A stretch of DNA of 64,000 nt from Chlorocebus sabaeus (lineage: Eukaryota > Chordata > Mammalia > Primates > Cercopithecidae): the NCBI RefSeq assembly GCF_047675955.1, contig NC_132915.1, forward strand, positions 18,085,766-18,149,765, in the 5' to 3' direction. The notes below the pieces were generated by a model. The model ran no database searches. It was not told the DNA's origin and saw nothing but the letters and a program-made list of their open reading frames with translations. Below, one piece after another: positions 1 to 12,145 of the stretch; within the stretch, counting starts at the first letter, position 1; every line of letters begins with the position of its first letter. A program made the position numbers and the translations under genes.

Positions 1-1171
1 CTCAATACCTGACATGTGAATGTCAACAGGCTAACTCTACAGTACTGATGGACAAGTGGCCTAGGAGCATGACCAGGTAGTAACAAAACAGGAAAACACA
101 GAAAAGAATATTTTATCCTTTATTTCTTCATACTCCAACACTCAAGAATCACTGGAAAATGTATCAACTATCTTACATCATGGGAAAGTGATGTCATGCA
201 TTGAAAAGAAAGCTGTAACTCAATCACTAGGTTAAAAAGTAACAAATACTAAAGCACACAATACCAAATACATACTTCCCTTATCACGTAACAAATTTTA
301 CTAATCATTTAAGAGACAAAAACTTAGTTGACCCTATACTTGAATTTAACTACATTCCCTGAAATAGACCTGATACAATAATCTGATTTTTATTTAGATC
401 ATTTCAGCCTATATGATTTCCTTAAAAAGACACAAATCTTATTTTAAAAACATAATAAACTTGGGTGAAAGTACCAATAGCTTTATTTTACTAATCAAAG
501 GGATATATCAAAAGCAATTGTTGATTTTAAAAATTGTTTCATGGGTTTGTCTCTCATCCGAATAGGAACAACATTACTACATATGTATTGTTGAAATAAA
601 ACAGAATAACAAAGCGTTATTAGGAAACCATTTCAGCAGCTAACTTAAAGCAATTACAGTTTTAGGAAACATTCCTGAAGAAAAACATTTTATCATTAGT
701 TTTCAACACAGCAGTTTCTTGCCAAAATTTTTTAAAAGATGATCTATTTATTTTATTAAATGTTTATCAAGAACATACATTCATCCACTTTTATATCAAC
801 ATTTTTTTAAAAGGTGACAAAGTAGTCCTACTTACCCTGACTGAAATACTTTTTGGAATAAACACAAATAAATCTTGCAACCCTATCACTTCACTTCACC
901 ACTAGAGAACAAAGACTGCAATTCTTTAAAATTTCAATCAGAAAATATCTTGATTTGTTCCAAATTTTCTAAAGAAACTGTACAACTTGAGAAACTGATC
1001 TTGCCTGACCCTAGATTAAAAAGTCAGAGGACTAATGAGAAATTCTTTCTAACTTAAAATCCAGACTAAACGTAAGGAAAAATGTTCAAGTACTATTGCT
1101 CTAAACTGACAACTCCATTTTTACCTTATCAAAAATCAATTTTACAAAAGTGTGAATAACATGTAACACAT
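1..1171. other. AT-rich intronic DNA, no feature seen
   Basis: This stretch lies in what I read as TLE4 intron 4. It is AT-rich, with short A and T runs and no open frame of note. The 60-codon frame at 875-1057 has no recognisable domain and is probably chance. I saw no clear repeat family. Confidence 0.5.
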
Positions 1172-1190
1172 AAAACTAATCTTAGCTATT

Positions 1191-3510
1191 AACCCCTATT
1201 CAATATAGTGTTGGAAGTTCTGGCCAGGGCAATCAGGCAAGAGAAAGAAATGAAGGGTATTCAATTAGGAAAAGAGGAAGTCAAATTGTCTCTGTTTGCA
1301 GATGATAGGATTGTATATTTAGAAAACCCATCGTCTCAGCCCCAAATTTCCTTAAGCTAATAAGCAACTTCAGCAAAGTCTCAGGAAACAAAATCAGTGT
1401 GCAAAAATCACAAGCATTCGTATACACCAATAATAGACAGAGAGCTAAATCATGAGTGAATTCCTATTCACAATTACTACAAAGAGAATAAAATACCTAG
1501 GAATCCAACTTACAAGGGATGTGAAGGACCTCCTCAAGGAGAACTACAAACCACTGCTCAACAAAATAAAAGAGGACACAAACAAATGAAAGAACATTCC
1601 ATGTTCATGGATGGGAAGAATCACTATCGTGAAAATGGCCATACTGCCCAAGGAAATTTATAGATTTAATGCCATCCCCATCAAGCTACCAATGACTTTC
1701 TTCACAGAATTGGAAAAAACTACTTTAAAGTTCATATGGAACCAAAAAAGAGCCCACATTGCCAAGACAATCCTAAGCAAAAAGAATAAAACTGCAGGTA
1801 CCACGCTACCTGATTTCAAACTATACTACAAGGCTACAGTAACCAAAACAGCATGATACAGGTACCAAAACAGAGATATAGACCAATGGAACAGAACAGA
1901 GCCCTCAGAAATAACACCACACATCTACAATCATCTGATCTTTGAGAAACCTGACAAAAACAAGCAATGGGAAAGGGATTCCCCATTTAATAAATGGTGC
2001 TGAGAAAACTGGCTAGCCATATGTAGAAAGCTGAAACTGGATCCTTTCCTTACACTGCATACAAAAATTAACTCAAGATGGATGAAAGACTTAAATTTAA
2101 GACCTAACACCATAAAAACCCCCGAAGAAAACCGAGGCAATACCATTCAGAACATAGGCATGGGCAAAGACTTCATGACTAAAACACCAGAAGCAATGGC
2201 AACAAAAGCCAAAATAGACAAATGGGATCTAATTAAACTAAAGAGCTTCTACAAACCAAAAGAAACTACAATCAGAGTGAACAGGCAACCTATAGAATGG
2301 GAGAAAATATTTGCAATCTACTCATCTGACAAAGGGCTAATATCCAGAATCTACAAACAACTTAAATTTACAAGAAAAAAACAACCCCATCTAAAAGTGG
2401 GCAAAGGATATGAACACTTCTCAAAAGAGGACATTTATGCAGCCAGCAGACATATGAAAAAATGCTCATCATCACTGGTCATCAGAGAAATGCAAATCAA
2501 AACCACAGTGAGATACCATCTCACGCCAGTTAGAATGGGGATCATCAAAAACTCAGGAAACAACAGAGGCTGGAGACGATGTGAAGAAATAGGAAGGCTT
2601 TTACACTGTTGGTGAGAGTGTAAATTAGTTCAATCATCGTGGAAGACAATGTGGCAATTCCTCAAGGATCTAGAACCAGCAATACCATTTGACCCAGTGA
2701 TCCCATTACTGGACACATGCACACATATGTCTGTTGAGGCACTATTCACAAAAGCAAAGACTTGGAACCAACCCAAATGTCCATCAGTGATAGACTGGAT
2801 TAAGAAAATGTGGCATCTATACACCATGGAATACTATGCAGCCGTAAAAAAGGACAAATTCATGTCCTTTACAGAGATATGGATGAAACTGGAAACCATC
2901 ATTCTAAGCAAACTATCACAAGGACAGAAAACCAAACACTGTATATTCTCACTCATAGGTGGAAGTTGAACAACGAGAACACATGGACACGGGGCGGTGG
3001 GGTTAACATTACACACCAGGGTCTGTTGGGGAGTTGGGGGCTGGGGGAGGGATAGCATTAGGAGAAATACCTAATGTAAATGACGAGTTGATGATTGCCG
3101 CAAACCAACATGGCACATGTATACATATGTAACAAGCCTGCACGTTGTGCAAACGTACCCTAGAAATTAAAGTATAGCTGGGAGCGGTGGCTCACACCTG
3201 TAATCCCAGCACTTTGGGAGGCTGAGGCGGGCGGATCACGAGGTCAGGAGATCGAGACCATCCTGGCTAACACAGTGAAACTCGTCTCTACTAAAAATAC
3301 AAAAAATTAGCCGGGTGTGGTGGTGCATTCCCAGCTACTTGGAGGCTGAGGCAGGAGAACGGCGTGAACCTGGGAGGCGGAGCTTGCAGTGAGCTGAGAT
3401 CGTGCCACTGCACTCCAGCCTGGGCGACAAAGCGAGACTCTGTCTCAAAAAAGAAAGAAAGAAAGAAAGAAATTAAAGTATTAAAAAAAATAAAAATAAA
3501 AAAAATAAAA
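1191..3510 (+). mobile_element. 5'-truncated L1 LINE, 3' end with ORF2 remnants
   Basis: This is the last part of an L1 retrotransposon. It begins inside the ORF2 reverse-transcriptase region, where the FADD catalytic box is readable at about 1294-1305 and followed by IVYLENP. It continues through broken ORF2 C-terminal frames (for example 1611-1856, 2082-2615 and 2649-2969) into the 3' UTR ('tggcacatgtatacatatgtaac'-like end at about 3111-3132). The frames are interrupted by stops and shifts, so no functional protein is made. An imperfect 19-base target-site duplication brackets the insertion: 1172-1190 and 3511-3529, about 16 of 19 positions equal. That fits a single 5'-truncated insertion, later hit by an Alu in its A-rich tail. 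It looks like a primate L1PA or L1PB subfamily, but the subfamily was not determined. Confidence 0.93.
3176..3468 (+). mobile_element. Alu inserted in the L1 tail
   Basis: A full-length AluY-like dimer starts 'gctgggagcggtggctcac' and ends in an A-rich (GAAA)n tail. A perfect 13-base target-site duplication, GAAATTAAAGTAT, lies at 3163-3175 and 3469-3481. The Alu therefore landed in the A-rich end of the older L1. Confidence 0.95.
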
Positions 3511-3529
3511 AACACTGATCTTAGGTATT

Positions 3530-5604
3530 TTTTTTTAAAAAAAAAAAAGCCTCACTGGAATAAAGCTTAAAGATTTAGACCGAAGATATTGTCAGTATTG
3601 CTAGTAAGTTGGTAAAACCACATGCCTAAGCTTTATTTGTTTGAGTGCTTATTTTGTTAAAAAAAAAAAAAAAAAAGAAAAGAAAAAAAAACTACTACTG
3701 CTTAGTAAAGCAATAAAACAAAGTGATAATGTTATAAGAATTGATTTAATAGGCCATCTATCAGTTTCCTAAAGGACTTTAAAACTAAGACTTGCTGTTT
3801 TTAAAAGCTCTGCCCATCCTACTTACTCCCATGAGAAAAGGATACTGTCTATAACAGGGTAGTCAATTTGTATCATCTTAAACGATGTGAAAGTGTCGAT
3901 ATTGAACCTTTTTTCACAACCCCCATACCTCCCTTCCACTGCTTCCCCCAGGGAGTTTAACCAAAACAATGATTTTACTAATGATGATACCACCAGCAAT
4001 GTCAATGTGGTTTGCGTGTTGAACTCATATTTATGCTATTTTACTGCATGTTAAGTGTGCTTTCAAGTACCCTATGTGTGGTTCAGTTAACTGAATATTC
4101 TCAAGTGTCACATTTATTTGTCCTAACAAGATACATGGGGCTACTGTTTGTGTTGCTCACATGGGAATACACAGAACAAAGTCCTTGAAGAGAATCAGGG
4201 TGTGCCTACATTTCATGGAACTATTCCAATCCGTCCCCAGAGCTAAAGCTATATTTTACTGAAGCATTTTTACAATGGTTTAAAAAAAAAAAAAAAAAAA
4301 AGGCACCCTCTTTTTCCTCCCACCATGTGAGCTTTCTAGAGGTATATCTTTAAGAGAAATCCTAGATAGGTGCCTATCCACCTACATGCATCTTCTGGGC
4401 TCCAGTTACTGTGTTTAAATACTGCTATAAGGTTAAAAGTGATCGAGAGAGATAAATTATCAAGGTTGAGAATGACGATCATTGTGCCAGACGTCCAATT
4501 ACTTGTACAAGGTCAAATCATTTCAGTTCTCAAGTCTGGAAAACACTGTAACCAGTGTTACCACGGTTATAGTCAGTTCCACCAGAGGGGAGAGGCAGGG
4601 AAAATGGAAAGAAAGGATGGGAGGGAAAAGTGGGATGTCAGTGGGAGTAGGGAAAGAAAACTACTTTCTCTGGAGGGCTTACCTTCAGCCTGCACAGAAC
4701 AAGGTGGAACCGGTAAGAGAACCTGATTACTCTGATTACTAAGACACCCAAGTTCTACGAATAGTTCTTTCCTCAGCCGGTGTGTCAGAGCAAGCCTTGC
4801 CAGCTGCCTGCTTTACATTTTACTTCTCTCTCCCTCCCCCCTCCTCTTCTTCCTCCTCCTCTTCTTCCTCCTCCTCCTTTTCTCTCTCTCACAACTTCCT
4901 CTTTCCTACTGACATAAATAAATGTACGGTTGTCTTTTAATGCTGATTTACAATTAACCTTTTCCATACTTCGCCACAGTAGAGGGAAGAAAATACTCCT
5001 TGTGCCCACAGTAAATGGAGATCATTCATCTTGATTTTTCCCAACATGGTATGTGTGATCAAAATGTGAGAAATACCTAAAGACAAAGGAATTTTGGATA
5101 TAGGAATAAAACAAAACAAAACAAGACTAATCGTCCTTTGTTCTCATCAAGGATGCCTATCTCCAGGGAAAGAAGCCACCTTTTATACAGAGCGCCATGC
5201 TCTATTTTTTGGTCTTTCCTCTCAGGCGAGCCTAAAGCATCCTCGTCTGTTTACTTCTTTTCTCTGTTTTTCAAGAAACCTCCATCTATCTTGCATTTCT
5301 CAGTATTTTCTTTCCTCTTCTTCCAATTCTAGCATATGGCCTCTAGTGGTTTCTTCTCCCTCCTCCCAATTATATAAAATTTCAATTCTTTGAAGCTGTC
5401 ACTACCAAAACATCCTTACAATCCCTTTGTTTTCTCACTATGAGTAGCCACTCCTATCAAAATCCAAGTTTTGGCCTTTTCCTGTTTACTGAGATACCGC
5501 TCTGCCATTACCCTTCCACTACACTTCTAGGTGCAGGCACAGTCAGCAAGTGAATAAATGGACCCTGGCCTGGCTAGAGCAGAGGGCACAGCAAGGAACG
5601 AGGA
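3530..5604. other. Intronic DNA with A-runs and a polypyrimidine tract
   Basis: No coding exon was recognised. There are poly(A) runs at about 3659-3690 and 4280-4301 and a pyrimidine tract at 4824-4890 (listed separately). Overlapping frames at 4370-4742 have no recognisable domain. Confidence 0.45.
4824..4890 (+). repeat. Polypyrimidine tract (CTT/CCT-rich)
   Basis: About 67 bases are almost pure C and T, with repeated CCT, CTT and CTC units. On the TLE4 sense strand this is a GGA/GAA-rich purine tract. Such mirror-like homopurine tracts can form triplex DNA, but that is inference here. Confidence 0.8.
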
Positions 5605-6110
5605 GACAGTCCCTCTTCCTAGCATTTGTACTTGCTCCTCCCTCTACCTGGAACCACCTTCCCCAGATCTTCCCATGGCTCATCTCCACCCATCATTTAA
5701 GTCTCAGGACTTAATAGGAGACTCCCTCCAATGCCTTCACTTACCATCCTCAATTACTCCCTCTCCTCCCACATTCTGGCCCATTATAGTTTTGTCTTCT
5801 CTTGACAGCATTTGTAATCATCTGAAATTACCTCATATATATTTTTGTTTACATGGACTAGACTAGTGCTTCTCTAACTGTAATGCACATACTAATCACC
5901 TGGAAATGTTAAAATCCAAATTGGAAAAGGGCCTTAGAATCTACTTCTAACAAACTTTAAGGTGATGCTGAAAATGCTGGTCCACAGACCAGACCCCTAG
6001 TAGTAAGGTTCTAAAGAATGTAGGCTCCACGGCAGATAGCCTTGTCGTACAGCCCCAGTGGCTGCTATGTCAAAGATACTCAATATGCTTTTGTTGAATA
6101 AATAGAAGAA
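5605..6110 (+). mobile_element. L2 LINE 3' end, split by MER5A
   Basis: Diverged L2 sequence runs from about 5605 to 5862. It resumes at about 6001-6110 with the L2 end pattern ('gaatgtaggctcca' and then 'tttgttgaataaatag'). The interruption at 5865-5998 is a MER5A-type element. The match is by recall of the L2 consensus and the edges are approximate. Confidence 0.6.
5865..5998 (+). mobile_element. MER5A-type hAT (Charlie) non-autonomous DNA element
   Basis: The sequence begins 'agtgcttctctaactgtaat', has 'aatcacctgg' near the left and 'gctggtccacagacc' near the right. This is the arrangement of MER5A, with part of the middle and the right end missing. It sits inside an L2 copy. Confidence 0.65.
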
Positions 6111-6859
6111 ACTACAGTTTAGGTGGTTAGAATCTCATGAATTCTTTTGCAGGCATGCAAAAATTGTTTGGGAATACAGGCATACACAAGAGATATTGTG
6201 AATTTGGTTCCAGATCACGACAATAAAGTGAATGTTACAATAAAGCGAGTCACACAAATTTTTTGGTTTCCCAGTGCATGTGTGTACTACAGTACAGTTT
6301 AAGTGTGAAGTAGCATTATGTCTTTAAAAAAAAAAAAAACATATATAGAACACCATAATTTAAAAATACTTTACTGATAGAAAATGCTAACCATCATCTG
6401 AGCTTTCAGTGAGCCATGATCTTTTTGCTGACAGAGGATTTTCACTCAGTACTGACAGCCAATCAGGGAGGTGGTTGCTTCAAGTTGGAGGGCTATGACA
6501 TTTTCTCAAAAACAGACAATAATTAAGCTTGTTAGCACTGAGTGTCTCTTCCTTCCCAAAGAATTTCTCTGTAGTATGGGATGCTGTTTGACAGCATTTT
6601 ACTCACAGAATTTCTTTGAAATTTCAGGAGTCAATCCTTTCAAACTCTGCCACTGTTTTATCAACTAAGTTGATGTAATATTCAAATTCTCTGTGGTCAT
6701 TTCAACAGTGTTCATAGCATCTTCACCAGAAGTATATTCAATCTCAAGAAACTACTTTCTTTGCTCATCCATAAACAGCAGCTTCTCATCCATTCAAGTT
6801 TTATCACGAGATTGCGGCAATTCAGTCACATCTTCAAGGTCCAACACCAAAGACCATCC

Positions 6860-7123
6860 TCAGGGTCTTGAACCCCCTCCAAAGGCATCCACAAGGATTG
6901 GAATCAACTTCTTCCAAATTATTATTAATGTTGGTATTTTGACCTCCTCCCATGAACCACAAATGTTCTTAATGACATCTAGAATGGCTAATCCTTTCCT
7001 GAAGGTTTTCAATTTACCTTGCTCAGATTCACCAGAAGAATCATTATCTATGGCAGCTACAGCCTTACAAAATGTATTTCTTAAATAGAAAATCTTAAAA
7101 GTTAAAAGTACTCCTTGATCCAT
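6860..7123 (-). pseudogene. Tigger1 transposase fragment, C-terminal catalytic part
   Basis: A second decayed stretch of the same transposase, about 87 codons. It begins MDQGV and then shows YLRNTFCKAVAAID and SWEEVKIPTL, typical of the region after the last catalytic aspartate in Tigger1. The frame is lost on both sides relative to the fragment at 7420-7770. Confidence 0.85.
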
Positions 7124-7419
7124 GGGCTACAGAATGGATGCTGTATTAGCAGGCATGAAAACACTAATCTCCTTATACATCTCCATCAGAGCTCTTGGGT
7201 CACTAGGTACACCAATAGTAGGCAGTAATATTTTGAAAGAAATCGTTTTTTCTGAGCAGTGGGTCTCAACAATGGGATTAAAATATTCAGTAAACCATGC
7301 TATAAACAGATGTGCTGTCGTCTAGGCTTTGTAGCTCCATTTATAGAATACAGGCAGGGTAGATTCAGCATAATTCTTAAAGGCCCTAGGATTTTTGGAA
7401 TGATAAATGAGCATTGGCT

Positions 7420-7770
7420 TCAAGTTAAAGTCACCAGCGTATTAGTTACATAACAAGGGAGTCTGTCCTTTGCAGATTTGAAGTCAGTCACTGACATCTC
7501 TTCTCTAGCTATGAAAGTCCTAGATGGCATCTTCTTCCAATAGAAGGCTGTCTTATCCACACTGCAAATCTGTTGTTTGGCGTAGCCACCTTCATCAATG
7601 ATCTTAGCTAGATCTTCCAGATAACTTGCTGCAGATTCCACATCAGTACTTGCTGCTTCACTTTGCACTTTCACGTTATGGAGATGGTTTCTTTCATCAA
7701 ACCCAATGAACCAACCTCTGCTAGCTTCAAACCTTCCTTCTGCAGCTTTCTCACCTCTCTCGGCCTTCAC
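7420..7770 (-). pseudogene. Tigger1 transposase fragment (DDE superfamily), N-terminal/central
   Basis: A decayed open stretch of about 116 codons inside the Tigger1 copy. It contains EASRGWF and DEGGYAKQQ, which are characteristic of the pogo-like transposase between the DNA-binding region and the catalytic core. In VDKTAFYWKKMPSR the position where I expect the first catalytic aspartate's motif (family VDETAFYWK) has K for E next to the D. The reading frame does not continue into the rest of the enzyme. Confidence 0.85.
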
Positions 7771-8500
7771 AGAATTGAAGAGAGTGAGGGGTTTTGCTCT
7801 GGATTAGGCTTTGGCTTAAGGGAATGTCATGGCTGGTTTGAGCTTCTATCCAGACCACTAAAACTATCCCTATGTCAGCAATAAGGCTGTTTCATTTTCT
7901 TACCACTGCAGTAGCACTTTTAATTTCCTTTAACTTCTTTTCATTGGCATTTGCATTTATAACTTGGCTGTTGAGCACAATACACCTAGCTTTTGGCTCA
8001 TCAGCTTTTAACATGCCTTCCACTCTAAGGTTAATCATCCCTAGATTTTGATTTAAAGTGAGAGATGTGAGACTCTTCCTCCCATTTGAACACTTAGAGG
8101 CCCTCCTGTGTAAGGTTATTAATTGACCTATTTCAATACTATTGTCTCAGAGAATGGGGAAGCCTGAGGAGAGGGAAAGAAGGGGGAATAGCATGAAGCA
8201 GTCAGAACACATACATTAATTAAGTTTGCTGTCTGATGGGGGCTCAGTTCACGGCACTCTAAAACTATTACAATAGTAACATCAAAGATCACTAACCACA
8301 AATCACGTAACAGATAAAGTAATAATGAGAAGGTTTGAAATATTGTGAGAGTTACCAAAATGTCACATAGAGACATGAAGTGAGCACAGGCTATTGGAAG
8401 AACGGCTCCATTCAGGGTTGCTACAGCCTTCAATTTGTGAAAAACACAGTTTCTGTGAAGCACAATAAAGCAAGGCCCAGTAAAACAAGGTATGCCTGTA

Positions 8501-9790
8501 GCTAAAGCACATTAATATATCAACCACAAAGGAATATCTATCCAGAAAACCTGCTTAAATTCTGATATGGTTTATTTAGCTTCCCATCACACATCTTTTC
8601 TGGCATTTAGGATACCACGCTATTCAAAAGAATAATAAATTATCATAGTGTGCAACAAAAGGAAATGAAAATTCATTCTGGACAATTCCTAACGGGTGAA
8701 TAAATGATTAAAGTTTCCTCTCTGAAACCCTGGCAAAATATGTGTTTTAAAGATTATTTTAAAATACAATAAAGGAAATGCAGCTTAACCTCCTTCTTGA
8801 GATTATTTATACCAGATTGCTCATCACCAGACCCATTGAACTGAGGAATTTGTTAGACAGCACCCTGGGAGCGTACCTTGTGTACAGCGTTCATGAGAAA
8901 TCTCTACAATGTTATCTCGAGTGCACCAACTTGATGATTTTAATAGCCCAAGGAAAGGGCCTACTCATGCGACAGCATCACTAGGTTCACAGGAAGTAAA
9001 AGGACAGTTCCGAATAATTCAAGGTGTGGTGGTGGAGCTCAGGAATTATACACACTACAATGTGTAGATGAGTTCATACTTATTAACCTTGTTCAAAACA
9101 AGACAGTTAGAGCCAGGCTTGGGGAGCCATGGGCACAGCTGCAGCAGGAGGACCCCTAGAGAGAACAGGCTATTCAGATCCCTTTCGAACAAGGTCCAAG
9201 AGTTGCTGCAGCATCACGTGCTGAGCAGCAGGCAACCGAACCTGGGATTCCACATATGGATTCTGATACACAAACTGCCTCCCCACTGTCCCTGACAAAC
9301 CTGTCTGGACACTCTCACACTGCAGGAAGGTTTTAATTATTAGGAAGCTTTTACTTAAACTAATTCCTTGGCTGTTTCTGTGTGTTTTTGTTGTTGGGGT
9401 GGTGTACTGCACACAAAGTTCACTACCATTCACCGATTGCTCACTCCAGCTCCTTCAATGGCTGGGGGAAGCCACCTGAGACAGGCTGAGAAATTAGAAA
9501 AAAGAAGTCCCCGACCACAGACTGAAACCTCTCTATAATCAGAAAAATAATAGCATTTTCCCTATAATCAGGCTCACATCTACTTTTGTTTGTTTTCTTC
9601 TTTTCTAATACTTGACTAGGCAGGTTGAGAAAATTAAAGGTAAAGGAAACTATTGTGTTTCTATATTCCTAGTTACTCTTAAAATGTACTTCAGGTAGCT
9701 TTTAAATTAAATTCTGTAGGCAGTTTAAAATATTTTAACAAATGTACCTTAGAAAAAGCTTAAACCACGAATGTTATGACTGCCTTTTTG
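8501..9790. other. Unassigned intronic DNA
   Basis: I saw no repeat family or exon that I can name. Short frames at 8778-8984 and 9068-9433 carry no recognisable motif. Confidence 0.4.
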
Positions 9791-10394
9791 CCCATTCAAC
9801 AAATACTTATTAAATATCTACTTACTATTTGTCAGGACTATTGTAGGTGAATGAAGACAGAGGGGTGAACAAGACAAGCAAGTCCCTGGCGTCAGGGAGC
9901 TCCCATCATAGGTGGAGGGAGACAGAAGCACACATACAAGTATATAAAGAGGAATTTCAGACACTGAGAAGTGCTATGAAGACAAAATAGGGGGTCTAAG
10001 AGAGAGCCCGGGGGTGGGAGGTAGGTCTGGTTTGGATGACATGATCAGGCAAGGACAAAAAAAGAAGCGACTCAAAAGTTCAGATGTGGCTAAACACAAC
10101 ATTTTCTACACCACATGTTGCAGATGTTATTAACAAGTATTATATACATAAAGGGGTCCCTGATCAGATGACCTCACACACTGTGAAGAAAGTTAAGCAG
10201 TTTTCTTTACTGTTGGATATCTCAGAGCCTTTCATTTGATAGTGTTCGCCATACATTTTTGGAAAGGAGCACATTAAAAGCAATTACGACTCAAGCTTCT
10301 TTGGCTTTGGGACCCTCTCTCCTCAAAATTCGGAGAGAAGACGATATTCCGTGGGAAACACTGAGCTCGTCGTCGTTTCCAGCCCTGGCCTTAC

Positions 10395-10545
10395 ATCAGC
10401 ATTACTAGTCGACCTTTCACAAACACCCACACCCAGGCCTCACTCCAGACGAATTAACTCACAATCTCCAAAGCCAGGACCCTGGTTTCAGTTTTTAAAG
10501 CTCCCCAGGTGCTTCTAATGTGCAGGCAGGATTGAAAACCATTAA
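10395..10545 (-). mobile_element. MER5A-like DNA element, diverged
   Basis: The pattern 'atcagcattac', then 'cccaggcctcactccagac', then 'ccaggtgcttctaatgtgca' and an end near 'gaaaaccatt' follows the MER5A layout in reverse orientation. It is heavily diverged, so the assignment is moderate. Confidence 0.5.
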
Positions 10546-11590
10546 GCTAGAGCACAGGATGCATGCAATAAAAAATAGAGTGGAAAATAAGGACAGAAGG
10601 GGTTCACTAAGGTCAGACTGTGGAAGGTCCTGAATGCCACTCTAAGGGGTTTGAACTTTATTTAGAAGGCAGTAAGGGCCCATCAAGGTCAATTCCTAGG
10701 AAAGTTATGATAAGTACCAGACAGGTCAAGACACCACAGTGCATTTCTGTCCTCCACCCACTTCTTGCCACTGATTATATTTAATACTGTGGACGGAAAG
10801 AAGAGATTTATAACCACAAAGCATACCACAAAAGGAAAGATGGAGGATGAAAGATAACTTCAGAATAGGAACAAAAGGAATTTCCAAAGCACCTCCGACT
10901 TAGGAAATTCAACAAGATGTTTTCAGTTACTGGCTCCTACTCTAAACTAGAAGCTGTGGTAGAAACAGCAGTTCTGAATGCAGAACTGATCTGAACTCTT
11001 GAGGTGTTTATAATTTAGTTGGGGGAAGATCAAATATAAATAAACACAATAACAAACGCCATGTGTTAAGTGCCCTAGGTACTACCCAGAGGAGCCCTGG
11101 AAATCTAAGAGTGAGGAGGGGAAGAAAACCCTTCTGGCTTTGGGGATAGAGTAATGTGAGCCATATTAATTTCATAACTTTCGATTATTGTCTGCTACTC
11201 TGCCATATACTGCGTTATAATCTGAAAAAAACAGTACAGGAACAAGACAGGACTCACAGAGCCTATACTCTAACAAATGAGACAGACACTGAAACAAATA
11301 CAGAATGCAGGGTATTTTAAAATGCTTTTTAGAGGACTATTTCCCTGAGTAACTGACAGTGAAATGAGTCTGACACACAAAGGAGAAGGGGGCAGAGAAA
11401 AGGGTAAGACCATTCCCAACAAAGCCTGCCATACCAGCACGCGACACTGACATTCAAAGAAAAAAGTGAAAGGGGTAGTATCAGTACAAGGTGAAGGTGG
11501 AGAAGTAGATCCAAAAGAACCTAGTGGACCAGGATCATCTTTATCCAGGACATACTAGTTAGGAGGCTATTGCATTACTCATGGTGAGTC

Positions 11591-11902
11591 TTTTTTTTTT
11601 TTTTTGAGACAGAGTCTCGCTCTATCACCCAGGCTGGAGTGCAGTGGCACGATCTCAGCTCACTGCAACCTCCACTTCCTGGGTTTGAGCAATTCTCCTG
11701 CCTCAGACTCCCAAGCAGCTGAGATTACTGAGATTACAGGTGCATGCCACCACGCCTGGGTAATTTTTTTTTTTTTTTTTTTTAGTAGAGACAGGGTTTC
11801 ACCGTGTTAGCCAGGATAGTCTCGATCTCCTAACCTCGTGATCCACCTGCCTCGACCTCCCAAAGTGCTGGGATTACAGGCATGAGCCACCGTGCCAGGC
11901 CA
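11591..11902 (-). mobile_element. Alu, full length
   Basis: A T-run is followed by 'gagacagagtctcgctctatc', through both monomers, to 'gtgccaggcca'. A short duplication, gtgagtc, flanks it at 11584-11590 and 11903-11909. The internal T-run near 11765 is the middle A-rich linker. Confidence 0.95.
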
Positions 11903-11949
11903 GTGAGTCCTTTTAAATATGGTGGCCAAGGGTGTTCACCATCCTAACA

Positions 11950-12145
11950 TTAATGGAACGCTTGCTCTATGTCAGATATTTCACTTAATGTTCAGAACAA
12001 TTTTAAGAGGATTATTCTCGTCCCCATTTTACAGATAAAGTCAAAGAAGAGAAAAGCGGTTAATTTACCATGATCACATAGCTGGAGAAAAGTAAACAAA
12101 TGCAGGAGAAACTGGGAGCTGATACCAGAAGACCTCATGTCTGAC
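11950..12145 (-). mobile_element. MIR SINE
   Basis: The reverse-orientation MIR core is visible: 'ccccattttacagataaag' followed by 'catgatcacatagctgga' and 'gggagctgatacc'. The edges are approximate. Confidence 0.75.

Larger units (their letters stand above)
6177..8498 (-). mobile_element. Nearly complete Tigger1 DNA transposon with dead transposase
   Basis: This pogo/Tigger1-type element is about 2322 bp, close to the family's usual roughly 2.4 kb. Terminal inverted repeats start CAGGCATAC at both ends, with the minus-strand 5' end at 8498 and the diverged 3' end at 6177. Both ends are flanked by TA (6175-6176 and 8499-8500), the expected duplication for this superfamily. On the minus strand, transposase fragments can be read. 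The frame at 7420-7770 includes EDLAKIIDEGGY and then AFYWKKMPSRTF. The frame at 6860-7123 includes MDQGV and YLRNTF, near the end of the DDE domain. Stops and frameshifts separate the fragments, so it is inactive. The family is immobile in living primates, so this is a fossil. Confidence 0.93.

Noticed and set aside
2082..2969. Frames with protein-like sequence as a possible gene
   Set aside because: They are L1 ORF2 C-terminal remnants with breaks, within a truncated element.
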